Of a DNA stretch of 64,000 nucleotides, positions 35,766 through 48,493 are shown piece after piece. Source of the stretch: Thysanoteuthis rhombus. Lineage: Eukaryota; Mollusca; Cephalopoda; Oegopsida; Thysanoteuthidae. Position numbers and translations under genes: made by a program. The stretch is from contig OY735222.1 of assembly GCA_963457665.1 (NCBI GenBank), positions 34,799,891 to 34,863,890 of the forward strand, written 5' to 3'. The first letter of the stretch is position 1. Each line of letters starts with the position of its first letter. The notes under the pieces were generated by a model. That model was not told the origin of the DNA. It worked only from the letters and a program-made list of their open reading frames with translations, and searched no databases.

Positions 35766-37640
35766 CTGATTGTATTGCCGTTAACCACTCTCCGGTAACT
35801 TTGCAACGGATATGTCAAACATGACTGTCTTTCTTTTAACTGCACTTCATTTGCCGATCTCAGACGATTAAATATCCTCATTTGAATAAACCAAATTCAC
35901 TAAACAGTATCCTTATCATTCGACTATCAAAAATATTTATAAAAATAGCGAAATATCAAAAAGGTTAAAATCGCTCACTTGCTCTCAGGGACCTCTTTTT
36001 TTAATTTAAGCTAACTGTTTGGTTGAATATTTCCGAAAAAAGATCAAAGCCCATTTCACAACCGAAGTTATCTACACGATGGTCAAAAAGCCTTTGGCAA
36101 CATTGATTTTATTGTGTTCTCAGCGCCAAATTAGATTACATCTGTAATAAATATTTCGGTTCCGATTGTTCTGATAAATTGCAAACTCGTAATAAAGGCG
36201 TTTCTTGTTGGGTTTTTTGCAGGAGCAGCTTCTCGTGTATCGTCTGCAGTTGTATGAGACAGCAATTCAACACAAGATGTTTCCATTTGGTGGAGAGGTA
36301 GATCTATTTGGTAATGTCTTCCCATCGGTTGGTCTACCTATCTCAAGAAATATTTCGATGAATTTCAATAAAATTTAGGGGGGGGATTAAATTTTGAGGT
36401 GGGGGGTCGAGGAATTGGTTTTGATTGAGAAAGATTTTTTCCTTTTCTCTTTTCCATAAGTTTATGTATTCGCTCCTGTCTGTCTACACACTATCTCCAA
36501 AAATAATCAATTAATTTCAATGGAATTTTATGTAAAAAGTGATTCAATTTAGTGGCTGATCCATGCACAGTTACTTCCCCTGGCTATGGTGTTAGCAGAG
36601 GTATGCACTCAGCTGAAGCTTTCCACTTCGAATTATTTCAATTCCAGATCTTGTTTCTTGATTTTTCTGGCCGTTGATTCGAGAATATGCAGTTCAGAAG
36701 ATCAGTTTCCAGAGTATCATTTGGGGCCAGTATGTTGTCAACATTTCAAGTAATAAAAGCTTCCCTTTCCAGTAATGTCACGCTTTTGGGAACACGCATT
36801 GGACTTTTGGGGAAAAATTTCTCGTATATCCTCTGAAGCTTCCTCTTCCGTAGCATGACCAGACAGCCAAAACTTAGCTTTGTCATTCTCTGACAGCATC
36901 GACACTTGCATCAATCATAACAGTATCAAATAGGAAAAGAAATAATGAAAACGGGAAGAAAAGCAAATATGATATTTGCCCAAAGACTTTGTATAAATCA
37001 AATCAAATATAGTGTCATCGGTCAGTGAAACAATGAATTCCAGGTTTTATAAATATGAGGAAAAACCCTGGATAAATAAATAACACGTCGGGTTGGTCAT
37101 TCCATAGAAATTGACCAACGACTTTTGGCAGCATGTCGTGTTGGGAGGGATCAGTTAGAAATTGGAAAATTGGGTAATCAATGAATAATTCACTTCTCGC
37201 ACTTTTTGTAGGATGGTGATAGATTATTTAATAAGGTAAGAAATGTTTCAAATTGCAGCCCTCTCGATTCATTCGTATGGTTCATGCAGGCGATCGATGA
37301 CTAACCAACCAGCCAATCAGAAACGGTTAAAAACTGAACTTTTTGGTGGTAGTCTTGGTTGACAGTTTCTAACAGATATAAAGCCAAGGAGAAAATATCT
37401 GATCGAAACCTCAGTTCGAGGGGAAGGCAACAAGAATAAAATAAGTTACAGACGATATTATCCTGCAAATATTTACCGAATTTTGACTGCATTATTAGAT
37501 TCATTTCAATTCTGAAAGAGAGAGTCATCTTGCACGGACTTCCTGTACAACTATGAATTTTCTTTCTTCCTCCGGCAATCTATGACATTATTCTGATTGT
37601 TTTTTAAAGTTGAGACAAAGGTTATGTAGTTTAATAAGAT
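35766..37640. other. unassigned sequence
   Basis: Two short G runs near 36378-36407. No domain-bearing frame. Confidence 0.5.
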
Positions 37641-37644
37641 GGCA

Positions 37645-37647
37645 GGG

Positions 37648-37678
<31 letters not shown>

Positions 37679-37691
37679 GAGAGAGAGAGAG
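37645..37691. repeat. (GA)n microsatellite
   Basis: GA dinucleotides with one GGG interruption. Confidence 0.95.
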
Positions 37692-40477
37692 TTAAATCGT
37701 TTAACAAGAAATAATAAATGGCAGGGTATGGGTGATTGAGAGACACAGGACGTTTTCAGAAGTATTTACAAAACATACACAACTGAATGCCTTGACCGTA
37801 ATAAGCGTGGTCATATTGTCGACCTCATGACATCATAAAACGTAAATGCATAGGGCCCGTCCTTATTTAGGAATGCAATACCAAAACCCAATGTCCTGTA
37901 TCTTTTCACACAGCACCAGCTTCGGCCAAATCAATTCTGAAACAACACTGAATTACAGACAATGGTAATCGCGGTAATGAATACAAATGGTGATAACGCA
38001 TACGAAACCAGATAAACATCTTATGGGTATCAACCAAATTTCTTCTCACACAAATACTATTGGCTCTTCAATACATCTATTCATTTTCTAAACACACCCT
38101 TCCCTACTGTTACTAGCTACTTACATACACACACACCTACACACATACACACCATGATTAAGCATTGCAACACATGTACACATACCACTGACCACAAACA
38201 AACATTAGATGACACCCCCCACATTGAAAACCAGGTTCCAGATAGACACAACACTGCCAATTACTGGTAAGCACGGTGACATGACCATCACACTACACAC
38301 TTAGACAGACATACACGTTTTACTGATTGAAACACACAAGTGTCCTCCACCCAACCTGAAGATGGCATGATCAACGACCTGCCTTAGCAACATCTGAGTT
38401 CTTCAGCTTATAGCTTGTGTTTACCAAATCTGTATCTCATTTCTTCTTGAAGACGCCATATGGAACAGACGAAATGCATCGGAGATTTTGATTGACAAAA
38501 AACAATTTGAAACGTATCATTTCAAGTCTCATTCTATTACGAATTGTTTTTTCTTTCGCATTTTTGCACGAGAGAATGTACGCTTGGACCCCTATATTGT
38601 AAAAATCGTCAAAAGTGTAATGATAATTAGTGCTTTTGGGCAAACAACCAACCATTCTCAAGGTTTCTACAACTGTTGCCATGTTGATGGAATGTAGTAA
38701 GTGTGGAAACCAGAAAAAATTAATGAAAATGATCGTTGTCTGTCCTGTTCAGAAATTCATGAATGAAGAACTGCTGCCCAGGTAGATATGAGTGGACGCG
38801 TATTGTAAGAGGCAGGAAGAATTTTTCTGAAGTTGAATATATATTTGTTAATCCAAGTTAGACAAATTCACGGATAGATTTGCATTTCTTTGAGATCATC
38901 TTTTGGGATCAAAAAAATACTGAATTGCTCTCAGCGGAAATTAAATGGTGGAGTCGATTGTTACAAATATAGAAACAAAAAACCACAGAGACAACTATAT
39001 AAGTAGATTAAATTAGCATTAGTATTGGTTCATCAAGAGTTGGGGATCAGATGGGAATTAAATCCATTAATGACTGACACAATAAATTTGCTAATCATTG
39101 CCATACGACGTGCGTCCAAATCAATTTCTTCATATGAATTACTGGTTCGGCCCAGCGAAAAAAATCATAGATGTGTTTTGATTCCTATGATATTTTTATG
39201 AGATTTTTTTTGAAGAAATACCAAACCAATTTACCTGGATGCATCCATAAATTGAAATAGTTGTTGGAAGTTATTTTATCCACAAAATTGTTCCATTTAG
39301 GTGTAAGGATCCAGTGTTAGGGAGAGAAAGCAAAGTAAATCACACTCAAGTCATATAATTATGAGTAGATTACTTCCTCTCTGAATCACTATCTGTCAGT
39401 ACTGCGCCATTTATTCTATTCTCTTCATTTCTTGCTGTCGTCAACGTCTCGCTCCTGGCTGCATAACATTCAACAGAATAATTACAACGGCACTTATTTC
39501 TTACCTGTCTTCCTCTTATAATTGCTCGACAATTGCAACTCTTGAATTGATGGCCAATAGCTTTTTTTTTTCGGTTCTATTGAGATTTCATTCCAAGTAC
39601 TTCATGCAGAATGTATTTTAAAACCCACCTGGGGACAATTTCTCTAGCTAATAATGTTTTAATTTCAATCCAGTTTTCTCTGCAAGGAAAGTCGTATCAC
39701 CATAATCCATAGGAACAAAACTCAGCGAATTTTATTCCCCGTATTGAATCATTGCCGGATTCCATTATCAAATCAGAGAGAGCATTCAGTGACTCGCATG
39801 CAGACCAAAACAAATCACTGTGGTCCAGCAGAGAAAGAATGTCTTGAGATTGGTGGGAATTGAATTCAAATCTTAAATCATTTTTCAATTTCGATTTCTT
39901 TTTTGTTGCATATTTCTGATTTTGTTCAAAACTAACTTCAATTGAGACTGATTATCTCTTAACCCTAAGACAACAATTGATTGCAGTTAAACATTATTAG
40001 CTAAGTAAAAATAAATCTGTTAGTATGTTAACAAAAGAATATAACATTTGGCCACATCCCTAATTATCAATGGTAGCAAATCGAAGAGAAAATGGTGCTT
40101 CATATACCGATTGATTTGCAAACATTTCTTTTCAGCTTGTTATTCTTCTATGTTGCACTGCCGAGAAAAAAATGACTGTACCTTTGAAAAGGACTGCATA
40201 GATCGATCAAAACATTACGCCACTGACTCAGACACCAAGTAAAGCCTTTATACTTCTGAACTTCCTTAGTTTACATTTGAACCAAGCTGCCAAAAAGTGA
40301 CAAAAGAAAATATAAGTAAAATATTACTGTCATTTTTTTATGTGTTCGATTCATATAGATATTATCAAAACATTTGTCGTTAAGTACATCAGCAATAAAC
40401 ATTCCTTCGGGGGGTTTCAGAACAATTTTGTATCCGAAAAATTCTGTGAGCTTTGATGCACTGCTCTACTAATAATA
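37692..40477. other. unassigned; C/A-rich patch and weak motifs
   Basis: 38080-38350 is C/A-rich, resembling in composition the region downstream of PLE GIY-YIG fragments. At 38447-38474 TTGAAGACGCC and GACGAAATG echo the PLE-terminus pattern. Minus 39110-39045 has weak tRNA-like boxes (GGATTTAATTCC). None is strong enough for a separate call. Confidence 0.35.
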
Positions 40478-40665
40478 ATCTGTATGATTTTCTTTCTGTT
40501 TGTTTCTCTGTCCGTTTTAATGAACACTCCAACTTAGATAAGAAAATATCTCCCATCCGCCATTTCAAACAATGGACTCTTTCATTGGAACGGATTAAGA
40601 ACTTTCGTTTCAGAAAAAATCATCTCATAGAAGTTTAAACGTATCCATGAATTTCCAGAAAGGAG
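40478..40665 (+). repeat. dispersed repeat, partner at 46.13 kb
   Basis: GATTTTCT...TCTCT, AATATCTC, TTTCAAACAATGGA and TTCATTGGAACGGATT recur in order, diverged, at 46133-46310. A peptide HFKQW is readable in both. Family unknown. Confidence 0.5.
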
Positions 40666-41430
40666 AAAAAGTTAATGTTTACTAAGTTTAGCTTCAGCTG
40701 TTTGAATTCTCAGGAAAAAACAATTTCCATCAATACTTTTTCGTTCGTCTCTTCATATAATTGTTATCACCACTTTGACAGTTGAATACCCTCCGACTAT
40801 CATAGTAGGTAACTTGAAGTATTAATGAAGAAGCGGCTGGTAATGAGAATTGAGCACGCATTGTATATCCTGAAGGTTCAACTTTCATGGAAGTCACCTT
40901 AATCTATTCGAAATGTAACTCTGATTTACTATCTATCGGTGTACATCAGAGCCCAATTAAAGCAGACGTGTTGGTTTGGGCACATCTATAAAATGAAAGA
41001 AAGAAAAGAAAATTATTAAAACAAGAAAATTAAAGCCTATCAGAAGGGAAAAAAGAGGGAGAAATTTAAGGAGGTAATGGTGGGACAAAGATTCCAATCT
41101 TGCGTTTGAATTAAAGCCTTATCGGAGAAAGAACAGTCGAGAATCTAACAATCTTTAAAGTTCTTACTTTTTTTTCTCCTTTTTCGGAACAAAAGATAGA
41201 TTAAACATTAAAAAAGCTGAAAAATCCTTTTTAGTGCAAATTACGAAGAAGACCTCGCGTAATTATGGCAAATCATAGACGAGTAGTTTGTATGCAGAAG
41301 CTATTAGTTTCTTTTTTCTCTTTTTGTTTTCTTTTTTGGGGTCCAGACTAATCTAATCTGTTACAAGAATTGAGTTTCGAAGACATAGAATTCTCATGCA
41401 TACTAAATGAGTCGAAAATAAAGATTTGTG
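40666..41430. other. unassigned; possible LINE C-terminal scrap
   Basis: 40957-41010 reads QTCWFGHIYKMKERKEN on the plus strand, reminiscent of the RWFGHxxRM block of LINE C-termini. Too short to assign. Confidence 0.35.

Positions 41431-41431
<1 letters not shown>

Positions 41432-41507
<76 letters not shown>
41432..41507. repeat. (TA)n microsatellite
   Basis: Pure TA run. Confidence 0.95.
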
Positions 41508-41509
<2 letters not shown>

Positions 41510-41629
41510 TTCAAATCATTCAGTATCTCAAATATGGGTCATGTAAGTAAACAGGCGCACTCACACACACCCATAATAACACACACATACACACAGCTAT
41601 ACGTACTTTTTTCTTTTTGTTTTCGTTTT

Positions 41630-41631
<2 letters not shown>

Positions 41632-41704
<73 letters not shown>
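41632..41704. repeat. (TA)n microsatellite
   Basis: Pure TA run about 125 bases after the previous one; a T-rich spacer lies immediately before it. Confidence 0.95.
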
Positions 41705-41707
<3 letters not shown>

Positions 41708-41782
41708 GCACATATGTGTGCATGTGTCTGTGTAACAAATCATACTGTAATATTAAAAAGTGCATGAATATATTTATACGAG

Positions 41783-42120
41783 GTCCGAACGGAACAGCAA
41801 TTTAATATAAACAAAAAAGCCTGTACAGAGGGATGGCGTCTTAGACCCCTTCCAAATTTGAAAACTCATACAATTATCGCAGCGTCCATTTCAACTTTCA
41901 AAACAGCCTTCGTTCGGGATTACCATACGCTGTTGCATCACATAATTTTTAATCTCGTCTGATATATCCTCTTTTTGAATAGCGAAAAGCCAGAAGTCGT
42001 AGGGAGCCAAATCTGGACTGCGAGGGTGGTGTCAGACCTGAACGATTTCCGTCTGAGTTACCCGACAGGACAACGTCTTTTCATTCGAGGACAGTAAAGA
42101 CCCCTCTGAATGTTTGCTAA
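41783..42120 (-). mobile_element. mariner-like transposase remnant, C-terminal part
   Basis: Minus strand reads HHPRSPDLAPYDFWLFAIQK (about 42032-41975), the mariner segment around the third catalytic Asp, which is retained, followed by EDISDEIKNYVMQQR (about 41972-41928). Upstream TQTEIVQV ends in a stop just before it. Only the C-terminal third is recognisable. Confidence 0.7.
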
Positions 42121-42436
42121 ATTGCATCAAGGTTGTGCAAAGGGTCCCCAAGTTATTCAAAATATCATATATTATCCAGACAAACTTCATATCCATATAC
42201 ATATTCACGTATTTATACGCACAAACGTATGCAGAAATATATATATACATATATTGCTGATCAAACTATGTATCTACAACTATACATATACATCTGTACT
42301 AACACTTACATACATGGATAATATAAATACGCATGTGAATAAAGATATATGTATGGTTTTCCATAACTTGATATATGCATGTAAGAATGTATGTTCGTTT
42401 GATTTCATCGGTCGTTCGTCGGTCTTTCATAAGTGA
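42121..42436. other. AT/CA-rich low-complexity sequence
   Basis: Degenerate ATACATA-type sequence; no gene. Confidence 0.5.
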
Positions 42437-42637
42437 CAGTCTTTCATTCATGTACATAACTGGTCAGTCCTTCATACATGCACATACCTGGTCAGCCTCT
42501 GGTACATTCATGCAACCGGTCAGTCTTTCATGCTTGCACTTATCCACCTAGTCTTTCATATATGCACATACCCGGTCAGACTTTCATACGTGAACATTCC
42601 TGGTCAGTCTTCCATACAGGCGCATACCCGGTCAGTC

Positions 42638-42645
<8 letters not shown>
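42437..42645 (+). repeat. 28-bp minisatellite, seven units plus partial
   Basis: Units of exactly 28 bases start at 42437, 42465, 42493, 42521, 42549, 42577 and 42605. Consensus CAGTCTTTCATACATGCACA + TACCCGGT. The eighth unit begins at 42633 and turns into (TA)n within its CATA. Confidence 0.9.

Positions 42646-42699
<54 letters not shown>
42642..42699. repeat. (TA)n microsatellite at minisatellite end
   Basis: Begins inside the last, partial 28-bp unit. Confidence 0.95.
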
Positions 42700-42702
<3 letters not shown>

Positions 42703-43125
42703 CATTTCATGGTCAAATTCTAATGTATTGATTATATCTTGATGAGATTGACGAACCTATCTACTACTTGTTGATAGTTCTAACAAATCCAAGACTTTAA
42801 TCTTTAAAGAGTTTTTTGGACAATTTAACATTACAACATGTTAACAAGAAAAAAGAAACTCTTTGAACGTCATCTCTAAATAGAAATCCACATCCATATG
42901 AATTTAATGACAAATTTGGAAAATCTTTCAAGTGGTGATTTTTTTATTGCTAGATTGATGCAAAAATAATAGCAGCTTTTATTATTCTACTCTTTTATTT
43001 TGGGATGTATCAATTTTAACTATGATCATGCCATATACCATTTTAAATCATGAATTTCCGTCTATTTTTTATGTCAAACATTTTCTTTCCAAGATTTATT
43101 CTGATTTATTTGGAACTGTCAAATC
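42700..43125. other. unassigned AT-rich sequence
   Basis: No recognisable feature. Confidence 0.5.
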
Positions 43126-43129
43126 AAGG

Positions 43130-43682
43130 ATATAAAAAAGTAAATTCTAGCAATTTTGGAGTATCATTTATAAAATTGGACGTAAAGTAGCGAAAACTGC
43201 TTGCAATATCAACCAATAATTTGGCCAAGAGACTGTCAACGAACGTCCATCTCAAAATTGGCACAAAAATTTCGAAACGAAGACGATAGCCTCAAGGACA
43301 TGGATGTCCTTTTGTGATTGATGAAACCCAATTCACTAAACGTTGAATATTCAACAATTGTTTGTCATTTGTACCGAATTGGAATAGCAAATATGTTCGA
43401 ATGTTGCGCAAATGGCCTTGAATGAAAAGCAAAAAAGTTTGCATTATAAACTTACCAAAATTGAACGACTTGGGCTGCAAAACTCTACTGCACCCGACTT
43501 ACTCACCAGACCCCCGAATGACGGCCACTTTTTCAAGCATTGCAACCACCTCCTACAACAGAAGACCTTCAACAACTAAGCTATAGCTGAGAACGTCTCC
43601 GAAGAATCACTTGGTTTCAGGGTCTCTGAATTGTATGCCCCCAAAATAAATGGTCTTGTTTTTAGTTGGCATGTCAAGAATC

Positions 43683-43685
<3 letters not shown>
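43130..43685 (+). mobile_element. mariner-like transposase remnant, deleted internally
   Basis: KIGRKVAKTACNINQ, FGQETVNERPSQNWHKNF (about 43166-43275) match the N-terminal helix-turn-helix region of mariner transposases (NINQxFGxxTVNERTxQxWFxKF). LHYKLTKIERLGLQNSTAPD and FFKHCNHLLQQKTFNN (about 43440-43580) match the part spanning the third catalytic motif, with the Asp region out of register, and LYAPKINGLVFSWHVKNL (about 43630-43683) the C-terminus. Much of the middle, including the second Asp region, is missing. Two stops follow FCD near 43318. Confidence 0.75.

Positions 43686-43776
<91 letters not shown>
43686..43776. repeat. (TA)n microsatellite
   Basis: Directly follows the mariner C-terminal remnant. 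Confidence 0.95.
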
Positions 43777-43777
<1 letters not shown>

Positions 43778-44093
43778 TGCCCTAAATTGATGGTGAAAAA
43801 CTGTAATTATATTTGTACCAACCAATTTGTGGCAGATGTCATGTCATTGGTATTGAATAGTGAAATGCGTCATTATGTCACTGGTAAAAAAATTACCTTT
43901 CAAAAGATTTTCCAAATTGTCATTGGATTCATATCCTGCCGGATATCATTATCCAATATTACACACACACACATTTATATATAGGGAGAGAGAAAGAAAG
44001 AGAGAGAGAGAAGGGGAGATAATTGTTCAATTTGTTCCTGCTCATTGCTTTGCAAATCTTAACCAGTCGGTATCGATGCAAATCTGTTCATTT
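43777..44093. other. unassigned; CA and GA patches
   Basis: CA at 43962-43973 and GA-rich at 43984-44020. A few SINE-A-tail-like words near 43920-43960 are too diverged to call. Confidence 0.45.
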
Positions 44094-44101
44094 ACACACA
44101 G

Positions 44102-44153
<52 letters not shown>
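44094..44153. repeat. (CA)n(TA)n microsatellite
   Basis: CA to 44124 then TA. Confidence 0.95.
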
Positions 44154-44158
<5 letters not shown>

Positions 44159-44212
44159 TCTCATTCCATTTATTCTCGGTCTATTTGCTTATTTCAACCC
44201 GTTATGTATTAA

Positions 44213-44345
44213 GAAATGGATATATATGATCCGACAGATTGATTTTGAATTGCATTATATGATAAAGAAACTTTTTTGAAATCATATCCCGTCCTAACAC
44301 AGTTAATGTATCATCACCCAAGACAACGTAAATAGAGTAAACAAT
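44213..44345 (-). mobile_element. SINE-A tail, minus strand
   Basis: AGAAATGGATATATATGATC, CAGTTAATGTATCATCACCC and ACGTAAATAGAGTAAACAAT are the reverse complement of the conserved SINE-A tail. The tRNA-like head is absent or unrecognisable. Confidence 0.65.
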
Positions 44346-44815
44346 AAAAGAAAAAAAATAGATATGTATATTTTACGTGATTGGAGTGCCTACTTCTAGC
44401 AACGTGAAACGACTAAATAATAACGTAGCGTACATTTTTGAAATTCCAGAAGAATGAAACCCTGTGAATGAAACAAGATATTTTTTTTTTCCAATTGAAA
44501 GTACGTTGGAATACGGATCTGATTTGTTTGGGGAATATACGTTATATTTCCATCAATAAATTGCAAATTCATGTACGTCTATTTGTATGTATGTGTCTAT
44601 TCTCTGTACGTATGTATCACACTTATGTGTATTTGAAGTTGATATTTATTTATTTCCACAGGTCTTGATGCCGGAACACAGATAATATTTAATATCAAAT
44701 ACTGTAAATGGACGATATAAATCCGATGAAATGAGATAAGACACTTTACTAGTTGATCAGAACGGATTTTACACGGTAGCAAGCAAACCTTAGATTGTGT
44801 TTATAAATAAAGAGG
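44346..44815. other. unassigned sequence
   Basis: No recognisable feature. Confidence 0.5.
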
Positions 44816-44817
44816 TG

Positions 44818-44887
44818 ATCGTCGGGCAGATATCGAACCCACGTCCACCTTGAAAGCAGTCTTTTATACGTCTGATCTAACATTACA
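44818..44887 (-). mobile_element. tRNA-like pseudogene or SINE head
   Basis: Minus strand: TTAGATCAGACGTATAAAAG (A-box-like) then GACTGCTTTCAAGGTGGACG and GGGTTCGATATCTGCC (B-box-like) with a 3' end CGACGATCACC. Layout and length fit a tRNA-derived sequence, but the A box is degraded and the acceptor stem not intact. Confidence 0.5.
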
Positions 44888-45013
44888 CAAATAGCAAGTT
44901 AGGAGATCAAAATACACATCTTTATTTGAGGATCTTCGATTCAATTATGTTCCATTTGCTGACAGTATGAAATATTATAATTCACCATTTGTCAGTGCAC
45001 CCGTCGGTCTCTC

Positions 45014-45017
<4 letters not shown>

Positions 45018-45065
<48 letters not shown>
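45018..45065. repeat. (CT)n microsatellite
   Basis: Uninterrupted CT, preceded by CT-rich sequence from 45008. Confidence 0.95.
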
Positions 45066-45069
<4 letters not shown>

Positions 45070-45584
45070 TGTGGAAGCTAACCGCAAAAATTACTCATTA
45101 TAACCCTACGGAATTTACTGCAGGCATTCATGTGAGGCCTTGGCAAGTTCTTATCAAGTTTTGAAGATTGATTTTGAAAATCACCCCCAATTTTTTTTCA
45201 AGGGGCGTTGATCGATTCACAAGATAAATTCTATAATCAAATAAAATTTCTGTGCCTTGGGCACAAAAAATTCCACTGGCTGACGGCTTTTCCAGCCAGA
45301 AAAAGAGAGGGGAGTTGCCTATATCACTTCTTGAGAGGCTGAAAGATGATAAGTTAGTATAGAGAGGTTCTCTCTCACTCTCTTTCAAAACATCAGAAAA
45401 TTTCTCCCACTGTCCCCCTCTTTAAGAACTCTGGCTCTGACACTCCCACTCACTATAAAAGTGCGAGAGTTGTGTTACCGTATTTTTGCTCGCTTTAATA
45501 ACAATTAAGAACGATCTCGGCTTTAAATAAAACTCTTTATATTTGAAAAGATGTGTTTACATTGAAATATTACAAAAACATCGG
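45066..45584. other. unassigned sequence
   Basis: Minus frame 45388-45128 (86 codons) has no domain I can name. Confidence 0.45.
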
Positions 45585-45862
45585 AAACAGCGCAGTCTAT
45601 TAGGGATAACAATAGGTCAGGGATATCATGGAATTCATTAGAAATCTCACAAGGCAATAGGCTGGTCACATAACAAAAATGTCAGGCAGCTGATGGACAA
45701 CACGACTCACAATGAGAGTCCCTAGAGATCATATGCAAAAATATGGCGGCAAAATATAAGCTGGCGTGACGAAATATGACTCCAATGATAGAGAGCGAAT
45801 CCTGGGGAGGGCATTTGTCCAACGACAGACGCAGGAAGGCTGATGATGATGATGATGACTGT
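45585..45862 (+). mobile_element. RTE LINE 3' end, decayed
   Basis: The nucleotide order AATTCATTAGAAATCTCACA, CACGACTCACA, TATGCAAAAATATGGC and TCCTGGGGAGGGCATTTGTC + CAACGACAGACGC mirrors the better RTE copies, with frameshifts throughout, and ends in a (TGA)n tail at 45842-45859. Confidence 0.65.
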
Positions 45863-46132
45863 CGATAATTCGCCAAGTGCGACGCTAGAAATCTGAACAG
45901 ACTTTTCATGGGCGTATTTTTGGACCAATGATCAAAACATTCGACTATCTTGGGCAGAACATACGTTGGGGTACGGTCATGGAGAATTTCAAGTATCTCT
46001 TTGCCCCTATTTTGATCATATGTGCATACAAATCAACTAACAGTCGAGTAAATTTATGTTCATAGTCATCAACCTACTTGGACAGTTTAATTTTTCCCGG
46101 TATCATTTTGCTTGTATATTTATACAATGGAC
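45863..46132. other. unassigned sequence
   Basis: No recognisable feature. Confidence 0.5.
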
Positions 46133-46310
46133 TGTGCGATTTTCTCTCTCTTTACTCTCAACAATGCTGATAAAAATATCTCTACCCACTATTTTAAACA
46201 ATGGAACCCTCCACTGAAACCATTCCAGGAGTTTATTTTCTAAAAATAGAATCCGATGAAAATTCCAATGTACCCCTAATTCTTTTTCCGGATATTAACT
46301 AATATCTTAG
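46133..46310 (+). repeat. dispersed repeat, partner at 40.48 kb
   Basis: Diverged copy sharing AATATCTC, ATTTTAAACAATGGA and HFKQW-like coding with 40478-40665, same orientation. Confidence 0.5.
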
Positions 46311-47082
46311 CAGATTGATATCTACCTACAGATAACACCGTGTAATGTGATTTGTGTAGCTGGGTGGTGAATGCTATTTTTTGAGGCGTGAAAAGTATAT
46401 GAAAGGGCTATTATTCCCTTCAAACTCTCCTTTTGTGGCCAAGATGGTGATTTTCAAGCGTGCTTGTTTTTCCGACTTGATGTGATCACAAGTGTGAAAA
46501 TTTGCCCGTTGTACAATTCAAAACAAGTAGATTATAAATTATCACTATCCACAAAAGCGAAATTAGGTGGAAATGATTGAGATTTTCTATACTTTTTGGA
46601 CATAAACAATCATGAAATAAGACTTAATACATAAGGAGCCAAACTGGCTAAAAGGTTATTCAGCGTTCTCTGCAATCTCATGTTGTTTCAACCTATTTCA
46701 GTTGGCATTGATTCAGAGGCGGTTCTTTCACATTTTCTCATCAATCTGTTTGCAATTATTCGGTTGAATCGAATCTGCAACCTGTTTGAATTTTGATTAC
46801 TTTTCGCCTTTTTTATCGTATGAAATATTTTGGTCAGAATTGACTCTCTCACTCACACACACACACGCGCACACATACATATGTTCCACGCATACAAACA
46901 TGGATAACAAACACGGAATGAAGTAGGGTGCTATTTCGACCTTTGTCGACCATCAGGCTCAATCGGTTAGTGCGGACTAAGGCTACATAGGTACTCCCAT
47001 GGTGACAGATTTGGTTTATTTCGCTCACTGCCATAAATAATTTGGTTCAAGCAAAATTTAGTTCCTAAAACTGTATTTCTTT

Positions 47083-47085
<3 letters not shown>
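46311..47085. other. unassigned sequence
   Basis: Short CA at 46855-46866. No gene. Confidence 0.5.
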
Positions 47086-47125
<40 letters not shown>

Positions 47126-47310
47126 TGTACACATATATATATATGGATGTGTGTGAATACAAATATATATATGTTCATAAATATCTATATACATATGTAT
47201 ATTTGTTCATATGCATATATGTATATAAAAACATATATGTATATTTGTTCATATTCATATATGTATATAAAAACATATCTATATTGGTATATATGTATAA
47301 ATATGTACAT
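47086..47310. repeat. (CA)n followed by degenerate TA/ATG-rich sequence
   Basis: CA to 47122, then interrupted TATATATG with a ~52-base near-duplicate (TATATTTGTTCATATGCATA / TATATTTGTTCATATTCATA). Confidence 0.8.
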
Positions 47311-48412
47311 CATGATCATCATTATCAATCTTTGTCTGGGTCGTCTCTCCATTTAGTTCTCTGCCGGCCTCGGTGGTGCATATGATCTCTGGGGATCTAT
47401 GTTGTGAGCCGTGATGTCCATTGGTTGTCTGCCATTCTTACTGCATGAACAGCCCATTGCCATTTGAGTTTTCTAAAGGATTCTACCCTGTTTTCTCCCT
47501 GATATATCGTACTGCCTTGTGATCTCTCCATGTGCGGCTGAGCATGATTCTGTCTCTTGTTTAGTTTCCATTTTTCAGCTCCATAAGTGATTATCGGGAG
47601 GATGCATTGATTGAATAGTTTCCTTTCTAGGACTAATGCAATCGTCTTATTCCAGAGGATTGAACATGCTCTGCCAAAGGCTTTCCATCCCTAGAGTGAT
47701 TCTTTGCTTGATTTCTTCTTTTATTGAGGATTTCATGGAGATTCGTAGTCTTAGGTAGATGTAGTGGTCTACTTTCTCTAATTCTGCGTCTTTGATTTCG
47801 ATCGTAGTGTTCTTATTTCCAACATGATTGTTATACATGACCTTCGCTTTCCAGAAGTTCATGTGCAAATCGACCTTCTTGCTTTCTTCGTTCCGTTCAT
47901 CTAGCATTAGTTGGAGGTCGTGTAGGTTTTCTGCAAAAAGGGCAATGTCGTCTGCAAATCTGTGGTTGCTTAGATGTTCGCCCCTTTTTTTAAATTCTTT
48001 CATTCTCCCAGTGTACGTTTGAACGAGCTGTCTCACCCCTTTGTCCTACCTTTTTCGGAGCCGAGAGGGTTCAGTCTCTATTTAGCCTGACAAAGGAGCT
48101 GCTGTGACTGTATATATGTTGCAGTACTTTGACGTATACAGGCTACACCTTGTACAGTAAAGGCCTTAACGACTATATGAGGATTCACCGAGTCAAAGGC
48201 CTTTTTGAAGTCGATAAATGCTACAGTATTTGAAATCTACTTCTTTCTCTTTCAGCTGATTCATTGTACAGAGATGGTTCATGGTAGAGTAGTTTCTTCT
48301 AAATCCAGCATGATCCCGTGGTTGGTTTTCATCTAGTACTTTTGTGATTTAGTTGGTGACAATTTTCGTGAAAAGTTTGTGGCTGCAGTTGAATGGCTAA
48401 TTTGGGTTTTTC

Positions 48413-48413
48413 T

Positions 48414-48491
<78 letters not shown>
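48413..48491. repeat. (TA)n inside the RTE coding region
   Basis: Sits between RT blocks that are contiguous in other RTE copies (PEDWNTAI... and the NYRPISLL equivalent). Confidence 0.9.

Positions 48492-48493
<2 letters not shown>

Noticed and set aside
40957-41010. LINE C-terminal block
   Set aside because: Only about 17 residues of weak resemblance; mentioned but not called.
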